Below, in pieces: positions 34,601 through 46,600 of a stretch of DNA of 64,000 nucleotides. The number at the start of each line of letters is the position of its first letter. Within the stretch, counting starts at the first letter, position 1. Location of the stretch: the NCBI GenBank assembly GCA_030141605.1, contig JAQGDQ010000005.1, positions 804,180 to 868,179 of the forward strand, given 5' to 3'. The notes under the pieces were generated by a model. The model searched no databases, was not told where the DNA came from, and worked only from the letters and a program-made list of their open reading frames with translations. The DNA comes from Tubiluchus corallicola (taxonomy: Eukaryota > Priapulida > Priapulimorpha > Priapulimorphida > Tubiluchidae). The position numbers and the translations under genes were made by a program.

Positions 34601-37600
34601 GCTTACCTATCAAATCAGTATCTTTAGGTGGAGGTGCGAGTGGTTTATCGTCATCACCATCTGCTTCCGTGTTAATCCATTTATTAGCTGCTGAATCCCA
34701 AACAATCTATGTAAATAAAGACTTATAAACCAAGTTCAGGCAACAGGAAATACAGAAATACTACATTACATTTATTTATTACTAAAATATATTACATCTA
34801 AATACAATACCTTACATTACAATTACAAATGTATTACAGTACATTATATTACACTAAAATATTTTATATCTAAAATATATAACATTGAAAAAATGGCAAA
34901 TTTTTACAACTTGCTTGTTTATACAATATTGAAAATAAGCATTCAGCATTTTGTACAGAAGCAGAGGAAGAAAAACTTACGGAAGGATTTTTGTCATCAG
35001 GAAGTTTCATCTCATTCTTTCCTTTGAAGCTAAAGTTGAAAATTCCTCCAAACCAGCCTTTCTGTAACACATAAGCAGTCCCAAAAAGTTAAAGGGCAGA
35101 TTGATTGTGAATAGAAAAAATAATTTCTTATAGACCGTCTACACAGTTTTTCAAAATAGCGTCATTCTTGAGCTTGTCAGTGTTGAAGGACAGCGTAGAT
35201 GCCGAGAAAGACAAGGAAATTAGAATCTCATTCAAATTTGACGATGGTTTTCGACAATGTTGGTCGTCAATCTCTAAACGAGCATCCAATAATAAAGTGT
35301 GCTGATGAATTAGCTAGCTAGAAGAGCCCATTTATAGTGGGTGCGTAGAAGGTGAATTATTAACAAAAAGTGATTGCATAAATTATATTTGGTAAGCGCA
35401 TGAATGCCGAAATTTTTTGCGAGCAACTTCACGTAAGTTTTATAGACTTATACAAGAAATGTGCAGGAATACAGGAACTTGCACTCGTACTGGCGGCAAC
35501 CATTCTGCAAAAGCACAACCTATGGTACTTGACAACTTAGTTTCTGCATTATCTTAGAAGTGACAATTTGTCCAGTAATTGAAAATACTTGGCGTTATCT
35601 GAATATAATTTAAAAATTAATTTCCACTCCTGCTTTTGATTTCTGAAAGACTTAGTAATAACTTCTCGTTTCATTTCTTTGCCAAAGTTCTTTTTTCGTC
35701 GCTTTCCCTTTGCAACTCGTGCTAAAACAAAAGCTATATTGGCGTTATATGAGAAATGAAAAGTAGTTAGATCTCTTCCACAAATAGTTATGTGCAAAGT
35801 AACTGTCTGGGAAAACTGAACATGTGAACAGAGTTCATTATTTTGAATGTCTTCTTTTTGGAAGGACAAATTACTGGACTAGGCATTGAAGTCCAAGTAC
35901 ATACCAAAAACAGAAATTAGCTTAGGGTAATAAATTGATCTTAGCAACGCTAATATTTTTGTAATTGAAGCTGAACAAAAAAACAAGGAAACAGATGATG
36001 TAGTGGATTCTCATAGCAGTGATAAAAGATATTACACTTTTTATGCAAGAGACATGTGTTTGGAAGAGAATTTATAAGCTGCCATTCGAAGTTACATGTA
36101 TGAGGGTACTACTATTAGGCAGCCTCGGTCTAATATTTTTGGTGAAGGTATCGAGAGAATGCTGTCACCCATTGTTAGGTGCAGATCTGGTCTGTATAAA
36201 AAACATAGTAGTGCTACCGTTTTATGATGATGTTTATGCTCTTTAGATTTGTGTCTGCGTTTAGTGTCAGTTGATGCGATTCCAGAATCAACCTCACTTC
36301 TTGGACTACTTGGCGTTAGCGTCTAAAAAATCAACCAATCATAATGAGTAACAGATGGAAAAAATTACACAATTACATGATAAATGCAAACTACTCTGTA
36401 ACTACCTTTATATTTACATACCTTGCTTGACCTTGGACTATCTGGTGGTGGAGATGGTACAGATGGAATAACTGGGGTTTGAGAATCTGGAATAGAACCA
36501 TGACGTCCATAAGAATTGGTCTCACTACCTCCAGATATATGATGCTGTAACACAAACAACAGCAAATTTTTATCATATCGTATGTAAAGATGCAAATTAG
36601 AAAATGAACATGCAATGCCATTTTATTTAGAGTCTTTAAAAGCCCACATGGATGATCAAGTTGTAAAAGTATAGGATAGTGTAATGTAATGTGGTATGAT
36701 AGGGCACAGTATGACAATACAATACAGGACAGAGCAGTGAATTACAGTACTGCACAGCTGAGTACATTAAAATACAGTACAGTAAAGCACAGAACAACAA
36801 AGTACAGTACAATGCAGTGCAGTACAATATAGCACAAAACAGTACAGTAGTATAGTACAGTACAGTATATTGCAGAAGTGTATAGTACAGGACAGTACAG
36901 TACAGCAGATTGAATGTACTATCATACAGTATCAACAATACTGTTAGTATTAAGGTTATTTTTGAAGATCGATATTTTGAAAATTTTATAAAGCTTTGGT
37001 TGCACTTAACTTTGCGTTGCGTTGTTTATTTGGGTTACTCACTTGTCTCAATGATGACATTCCGTAATAATCAAATGTATTTGGTTCAGTAGGTGATGCT
37101 GCATTAGCGTCTCCTTGAGGCGTATAAGCATCATATGGTACACTAGAGTAGTACTGATTTTGTTGATTATAGCCTGCAAAACAAAACGAAGTATTAACAT
37201 TGTACTATGATTCTATCTATACATGAGCCCAGTAGCTTGTTTAGGTTTTTTTGACCCACACAAGGCTTTTCCAGTCATGACTGTCACTGTTATAATGTTA
37301 TAAAAATAAATTGTCTTGTTCATTGATTGAAACGGAATATAAGTTCCACCATTAAATCAACATTAGAAATAAGCGACATTTTTGCTTGCAAAATCCGAAC
37401 ACTCAGCAAGTTCAATGTGTCTCACCTTGATCATAAACTTGACCGTCTTGACTAGCGGTGGCATAATTGTTATATCTGTCTTCCACTTCAGCTATAGGAT
37501 TAAAAATAATATTAGTATTGCTACCATTCCTAATTACAAAAAAATTAATATTAATTTTAAAAACACTAGCTTTTTTGTTCGTTATGTTGTTGGTAACGCA

Positions 37601-40600
37601 TCTAGAATTTTATCAGCATCACAAAAATTGATATACAAGAATACAGGTTGCATCTAGTAACACTTCCATACACTTCTAATTTTATTCACAACTACACATT
37701 AAATGGGATTAATAAATACAATGTTTTATGCATTGTTGCAGAATATAGATATGATGCCATAATGTGTGAAAAGAATACTGCATATTTGAACTTACTGTTA
37801 TAATCTGCACCAGTATAGTTAACCAGATTATCTTGCACAGAACAGGAACGTGATGCAGTGGCTGATGAAACTGAACCACTATCACCGGTCCATGGAATAT
37901 TAGCATCATCAATTTGCTGAATTCGTCCAGCCTGAATAATAAGCAGTGGAAATTAACAGAGATTTTTACCTATAGCACTGCAAACTGTGAGTATAATTAA
38001 AATGCATGTATTAAAATGCTTTTTGATATTAAGTGTTTTCTTTGACTGATTATTGTATATATTTCATTTGCAAATAAAATAACTGAATAAAGGTATCAGA
38101 AGTTAAACAGACTACTCCTAATTTTTATACTTTTTGTATTTTATTCTTTTTAAAACATTACATTAGACAAACAGAGAAACATACCTTAAATTCATTACAT
38201 ATTACACTCAAGTTTGCTAGCCAAGGTGGATCTGTTGTCAAATTACCATCACCGTGTGTAAAGTGAGGATCATAAAACTTCAGTTTTTCTGCAAACTAAA
38301 ATCAAATCGCGGACAATATATCAATAATTATATAAATATCTACAACAATGATTTTTACATTTATTTGTAACTAATGGCACAATAAAAAAATTGAGCCTAT
38401 ATGAAGCCTACTACTCCAGATTTTAATAACACTGTTCCTTGTTAAGTATATTTAACTAAATACTGTCAGTTCTTAAGTAGCATTGTATTTTTCCCCTAGC
38501 ATCTTTCTATAATAAATATCATGTTTTATAACAGGAAATGAAACAAAATGACAGAGACACAAAATTAGGGCATTAGCAAAAATTATACAAAACCACTGCT
38601 GTACTTTGCCCATTTTGAAAAAAATATAAGGTATGAGGAGGGGCAGCCTTTATGGGAAGTCTGATTTCTCGCATCTGGTTTCAAATGCACTTATGATTTT
38701 TGTAAATCGCGAGCCACAAAAAAGTTCACAAAGCAGTAACACACATTCACAATTACACATATTTTAAAAAAAATGCTTCTACATAATATAAAAGTGATTT
38801 GTAAAATGGGTAAGCACCCAACTAATACTAAGAATCAAAAACTTCAATTATTTTGTATTTCAACAAATTGAAAATGCTGACAAAAATGTTCTAATTGGTC
38901 AAAAAGGTGGCCAGATAAGTTCATGACCAATATATTAGCTTTTTACATAATGTCACTTTTTACGTACTGTGATATCATTAAAACTTAGCAGTGCCCCTAC
39001 TTCAATCATGTTTGCTAATAAATAAATAAATACGCACCTGGTTATAATGCTAATACTGTACTTATGAAAACATCTGTATTATTCCCACAGAATTATGAAC
39101 ACATTTTGAATGTCTTACTGCAGCATAGTTCTGAACACAATTCTATGTCAAAGCAAAACTGTTTCACTTATTTTTAGACGTAAATTTTAAGAAAATTTAG
39201 AACTAATACTTACGTCATAAACCTGACACACTAGATTTTCACTATATAAAGTTGGAGCAGGTATGAATGCTGTAGCAAGAATTTCACAGTAGTGCAATGC
39301 TTCTTGAGGAAAACCATATTCTGCTAATCTAAGTGCATATATGAACTTATATGCTTGAAATCCAGGTAAGACAAACTGCGGATTAGCTAGAGACATGGCA
39401 TACTCGTATATTTCTGTACATTGTATAGCTTCATTTGTAGCAAACTGTTCAAATGGTAATCTAAAAGTGGAAAAGCATAAACAGTCAACAAAAATAACAT
39501 CTAATTACAAAGAAAGTAAATCACATGCAAAACTAGTTACATTAAGATTAAAATGAGAAAATTCATTGCAATTAAAGTGAAAATAATATGGTTTACTAGC
39601 AGAATACAGGAAAATCTGTATGGGTGACTGCCTAGAATATTCATAGGCTGTTGTTTCAATGCCAGGTCTCATCTTAGAGATTTATCATTGATCCTTTATC
39701 CATGGTATTCATCCAGTCACAACTGTTCAACAGCAATTTAAGCTATGCTGTCAAATAATGTATTCTGGTACACTTGTTGTCAACACCTGTGTGGTACACC
39801 TGTATAAAAGCAGAAAGTCAAGACAAAACTTTTCAATGACAAGCAGATGACAAATTATGATATGTTTAGTTACTTACCCATGACTTGATCCAAGCAAAAC
39901 CATTTTTGAAGACTTCTTAGAATAAGTTCCAAATCCAACATCAGCCATAAGGTAACAGAACTGTGCTGCATGTAGACAGCCCTTTGTAGCTAAACACACA
40001 GAACCACATGCACTTAATGAGCTGTTCAACTTAAGAAGCCATCCAGCAAATAACAGAGTGTCAGACTAAATTTCTGGTTACTGTTCCCTTTCCTGGGAAT
40101 TTGAAGAAGCTCTTTAATATGCATTGCTAATCTGTGCACTTTAAACACTAAATTATAATTGCTTAGAGTGTGAACAATCTATTTGGCACAAGGAGCACTC
40201 AATTTATTAATAATGTGTAATATACAAAGAAGTGATGTAATCTGTCACTACACTCCTATGCAATAAAAGTAATAACTCACCTAACGTATCTGCAAGAGCT
40301 GTGATGGTACGTTGGTCCAAATCAGAGCAAGTAGGACCATTAGATAAAACCATGGCCAAATGTGGCTTCCAGTCTCCCCATTTGTCATCTGCTATCCGCT
40401 GTTAATAAAATTTAATCAGTCAGTAATTAATCAATGCTGATAAGTTATTAGATCTAGCTCCTTAGTGTGTGTCCTTGTCACGCTTATACTATGTAAGGAA
40501 CAGAAATTCACAAGTAGTCAGGAGTTGAACCAGAAACCCCCAGCTTTAGCTTATTGTTTTCTTTAACTATAAATTAGCTTTGATTTATTTAAATCAATAA

Positions 40601-43600
40601 ATACTGAAAATAATGCAAAACAAAATACCTACAATAAAGCTAAAATAAAACTATAAGTGACATACCCAACTTATCAAATATTGGTAAATTACTTACTGTT
40701 ACAGAAACAGGTTGCCTTCCAGACATGAGCTGATACAAAGTTTGTAAAGGATCATTCAATAACAAGGAATTGGCAAATCTAAAAGACAAAATTTGGTAGT
40801 CATTTTTGGGTTGACAAAATATTAAAGAAGTTAATGCCTTTTTAAATCAAAATTTGAGAAATTCAATACACAATAATTTTGTTTGCAGTTTAACAGATGT
40901 AACAGTTAAAACAAACAAACAAACAAACAAGATAAAACGATGAATGCCAACAACGTTAATTAATCAATAACACAACAATTTTTTTTACTTTTAGGTAACA
41001 ATTGTAATGATTACTATTAATGAATAAACGTCAGGATCGATACCTGGTCATGACATTAGCATATGTACGGGAATCCATCTTAGAAGCAAGAAAAAGAGCA
41101 TGACCCCAAGAATGATTTTTCATCATCCATTCAAGTGCATCCTGTAAATAAACATCGATCACCTAGGAAACACTGATCGGAAAAGCAGTTCAGCTTCACA
41201 CATTTTACCAAACTTTATTGTATTTACAATGTATTGCACAAGTTGCGGTTTATCACACAAAGAAAAAAAGTTGGAGAATATTATCAGCTAGGAAAACTAA
41301 ATGGCACTTTTTGACTTTTATGTTCCGTTAGCAATGTCACAGTCAGACAGAAAATGTAGATATTGGTATAGACTCATGCAGTACACGCAGTCTTGGCTAC
41401 AATTTTTTTTATGGGCACATATAATCAACTTTCTGAAGTTGGCTTAACAGTAATGTTGTTGGCTTAATGTAAATATAAACCCAACTATCATTACATCGAG
41501 TTCGACATAATCTTATGACCAAACATAAATCTTGTCAAATTAGTTATTACACATAATTATACTAACCTTTTTGTGCCCATAAAGTAAAAGTTCCCTGAAC
41601 CTGTCAACTATTTCTTCTTCAGTCAGTTTTGCACTCTGATTTATCGTATTTTTGTTTTCCATTACGACATTGGGTTCATTTACTTCTAAAGACGTGGGAT
41701 CAGCACTGTTGACTACTTCACTTGCAACCCTACTGCTGACAGCATCTTTCAACAGCAAATCTGCTATATCAGTTCCAACAACAGTCTAAAATGCAGCAAA
41801 AAGTAGCAGATACTACAAAACAATACAAAGAAATGCAACAGTTTGCAAATCTCATTAGGAAGAATCAGCCTGCCTTGTTTGCTTTATTCAACAACACAAA
41901 TTTATGGATAATTAATGCATATAAAATTCACAATAAGTTACAGTAAAGATATCAGTTATATATGATGAACCACAACTCCTCCTTGAATTAAAAGAGCTGA
42001 TGCCAGCAAAACATTATGACAAGTTACTGACAGATTTCTTATAGCATACTGGTAAAATGGTGTATTTTTAGGGTTTAACACCCCATTTTTCTGACAATAT
42101 ACTAAGTAGGCATTTGGTTCAGAAAGGAATTATCACCAGACTACGTTAATTTCATGCACTAAAACAAAAAATCCTGATTATGCCACGAAAAATAATGAAC
42201 TTAGCAGAATCATAGTATTCACAATGTGTGAAATTTTAAATTAAGAGAACCACTGCTGCGCGACAACACAAGCAGTTACAAAAAATGCCTGTTTGTATTA
42301 CTACATTACAGATAATTGACAGGTTACTATAAACTGTGGCTACAGCACGAACGAGCAAAAAATCCTGTCAGTTATACACAATTCCATGTGAACCATGTGT
42401 CAATAAAAAATATGATGCGGGCAGTGCCAATAACAAATTAACTAACTTTATGTGCTTTAACTAAAATATATAGGGTAAGTATAAATAGTTAGCATACTCC
42501 GTTTTGTCTGATGAGCAGAATGTTGAGCTCCCATAGCAAAGCTGCAGACTCTCTATCTACAACAGCCATATTCTCCTTGCATTGCCGAATCTTATTCTGG
42601 CAAAACATTATCACATCCTTTTTATGCGTCTCGCCTCTATAGAAAACAACAACTTTTTAGTTTGTAACATTAACTGAACAGAAAATGTAACAGAACCATC
42701 TGTCAGTCATTTTTATAAGGTTTATAAGGTTTTTTTAAGGTTTACACAGGGTGCATACCAAGGAGACATGGCACAAGACAAATTAGGCACATAGCAGATT
42801 TGTTCGCATCAAATAAAATGGATAGCTCAAATAAATTGTCACTAGTTTATTGCACATTTTATCCCATTAGACCACTATAGAGAGTAATGATTCAAATTTC
42901 ATTAAAACTGAAAAATCTACAACACTAGCTACACAAATATTCATTTTACCTTTATGCTGTCCCATAAAGCATATACCCACCCCATTTACCTCACTGATTC
43001 AGCATTCTTCAAATAAAACTGATTAGTATTGATACTGCGACATTTAAAGGTGTCCCCAAGTTACTAGAATCTACCTTCGGGATACTACAGGACATCTCAA
43101 TTGAGTAAATGATGTGTCAGCGTAGAATGCATGTTCTTTTTTGCATGGAAAATAGACCATACATAGGGTGGAATGTAAAAAATGTTGACAGCCAACTAAC
43201 AGAGAATGCTTTTTCCAAGATAAGAGTAAATATTGGTCAACTACTCAAGATCATTTACCTGAAAAATGTTTTATCTTTCCAAAATTAATGTACATTTCAG
43301 TGACGTTTAGTTGCATACAGATTAACATCGTGAATTATCATTGCTCTCAATGGTAGGATTATGCATCAGAAGTTAGAGCCTTGCCCTCATATAAGCTATG
43401 TTACAGAAGCTCACAGTGCTTCCCATTGATTGAACCTAGCCAATATTTTGAGAGAATCATCTAAACTGTGACTTTTCAAAGTCCACTGTTAGAAAATTGT
43501 CGATTTATACCTACTGCTAATTTTATGATGAATGTGTGTTGCTAAAATTTGCATACTATGCTGTATACAAAAAGTGTAAACATACTTCAGTAGCGGTCCT

Positions 43601-46600
43601 GGAAAAGACTTCAATTCTAAAGTGGCAGGACAGTCATGTAGATACACTTGCACATTATGCACTTCTACTCTTGCAGGTTCATTTTCTAGTGGATTATTTG
43701 GCAAAACTTTGACCAGTTGTCCATTTGGAGTAAAACCCATTTTCATATGAGGAACTCTATGCTTGTGAGGGGTTAGGCGACCTTTCTGAAGCACTAAAAA
43801 CAAAGAAGTTAATCTTTCCTTTCTGGCTCACCAACAAACAACAATTCATAAGAATTTAGTTTTAAAACTGGAGACAATTTCGTAACAACGTGCTGGGGCT
43901 CTGAAACATGCTGAAAATACTGTTTGATACAAAAACTACAAAAGTGTATAATAATGTTCATTACTAGTCATTTTATACAGGTCACAGGTATTAAACTATC
44001 ATGTAATCTATAGAAACTTTCAAACGAAATACATCCAGTCACCAGATGTTGTACTATAAATGTCTAACTATGACTATAAAGCAAGAGCAAACTGTAAAAC
44101 CAAAGTGCTAATGCGAATGGATATCTCAAACAGTCTTACCTTCGGCAGCACCAAATGGCTCTTCTTGTCTGGATCCACTACAAAAAGAAAGATATTAAAC
44201 AAATAAATTATCAAAAAAACACACTTCAAGCAAAAAAATTTTTAGAGACTCGTTTTCCATTAATGTGTAAGTATCCTTATTGCAAGTGTCAGCTCTTTAT
44301 AGAATTTTTTTTATTTTACAACTTTTCTACATATAAAGCGTTGCAACAATTTTGAAGCGTGCATTATTTTTAATATTAGCTTTCCGCAACTGTTAGTTGG
44401 TTAAGCACGTGAACAAGGTGTGATGTTATTATATTACTTATATATTGCTCAGTACTGGATAAAAATTGAAGCAATTTTTGGAAATCCACACTAATTTAGG
44501 TAGCACAAAACGGCATGATTAGGACATAAGTTAGGTATTTAGAAAGGTCTTATGTAGGTTAAGGCGAACTGTCGTTAGCTGCAATTGAACACATTCAGAA
44601 AGCAATCAATTTCGTACCTTCTGTCTCTGGAATCGTACGAATGTTGCGAGGAACGATCGTCACTATCTTGATGCATATAATAATATCCAGAGTAATCAGC
44701 ACCAAACTGATTCTGTTGCTGATAGTACTGCATCTCAGCTAGGTAACCAAAATCTTGCCGGTCTTGATGTATCATTCCATGAGCAGCAGCTTGCCTATAA
44801 TAATCTGCATATCTAGGATCATACTCGTATCCTGAAAAGACATAGTGAATTATATAAACAAGCTCAAAATGTAAGCAAAGTATAAGAATATTCTTGACTT
44901 CCATGCTGTTTTCATTTTGGAAAATAACAGATCCAAAAGATCAGCATGATTACAATTGAAACTGCACAAACTGTTTATTAAATTATATTATTTGCCATAA
45001 ACAAGATTCAAAGCACGGAAAAACAAAATAACTGTTTAATTTGGTTTAGCTCATAACGAAGTCCCGCAACTTTTACACACACATATATATAGATTTAAGA
45101 GTTATTCTGTGCATGCAGTATTTTTTCATATGCATTATATTTTTTACTTCATAAATCCCTTCCAAAAGGGTTTTAAAGCTTTGTTAAAAGAATATACAGT
45201 GGGAAACATCATTTAGCATAGCAGCAAGACATGCGAACTTCCATTCTTTTTGTAAAAATTATATTAACAATGCCTTTCAGACTTTCAGACTGAGCCTAGT
45301 GTTACACATGTTAACAACTACAGTAGGCACCACTTAATAGACTCACGGTTAATAGACTCAATTGCTTGATCGACTCAAAAATGCCTGGTACAGGTCGCTT
45401 CTATTCAAATGCACATCAAAACTGTCAGTAATTGACTGAAATAACTCGCATAATTGACTCAATATTTCTCTTTCACATGCTTCAATAAGACACTTTTATG
45501 TGACTAATATGCTTTTATGACTTTTATATCATCTTAGTTCACTTTTTTCCTGTAATATACATAAAAACAATCATGTTAAGTACCGTTTTATTTGTAAGCA
45601 GGAACGTTTATCACATGCTAATTATGATAGCCTAATGGTTTGTTTTGACCCGCGTGTCCACTGAAATTAACCTCGTTACCCAATATTCCTGGAAGCTAAA
45701 CACTCAATCACTTGCTTAGCAGTCTGCTTTTGCCACAAAGTTTAATCAGTTAGATGTTGCTATTATGCCAGCTTCTTCATGAAAAAATGAAGACAGCCAA
45801 CTTTGAGAGGATTTTTTTGTAATTTTTGATTTTTAACTGCACAAAGGAATTTAGGCATTACTTAGTTTCTAAAATTCATTAAAACCTTTGCAGTGCATAC
45901 TAAATTGTTGACTCATACTTCTACACTAGTAATACACTCATCGGTTAATTGGGCCAAAACACTTCGGTCCCAAAGTGAGTCTATTAAGTGGCGCCTACTG
46001 TAATAATAATCGTAACTAAGAGGTCTCTATATTCCCTCCATTTGTAAGTCATGATAGGAGCCTCAGAGCTGATACTGTGGAAGTCTTATCTGTGAAAAAC
46101 CCCATTAATGAATATGACAATGAGATCTTTTCACGCTAGCACTTACCATAGTAAGCTGCACATTGCCTATAATATTCCTCGTACGGATCATAGCCAGCAT
46201 TTCTGTGTGAGCCATATTCTGATCGGCCAGATCTGGATTTCGGTCTTTCCTCATCTTGGCATCGCGATGAAGGTCTATGACTTTCATAGTAGGATGCTCG
46301 ACTAGATGGCCTCGATCGGTCGTTGGCATACTCAGGATACATTTCGCTTAGATTGCCACCTCGACTAGACTGATTACGTGCATCCCTTTCGTAAGTTCTG
46401 TAATCTGACTTGTGTACTCGCCTATCGGACACCAAATCTTTCTCACTATATGATCTACTAAAATGTCTGTTATCATGCTTGGAGTCAGAATCATAATATC
46501 GTCTTTTATCATACCTATAATCATCTCTTTTATAAGATTTTCGTTCATTACGATCGCGATCACTACCACGATAATCATCATACCGACGACTCCTTTGATC

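Noticed and set aside
35549-35869. 106-codon minus-strand frame in a Sec16 intron
   Set aside because: Flanking exons join in phase without it; it has no domain and no acceptor/donor pair.
36636-36938. 100-codon Tyr/Leu/Cys-rich frame
   Set aside because: It is the translation of the (TACAG)n repeat.
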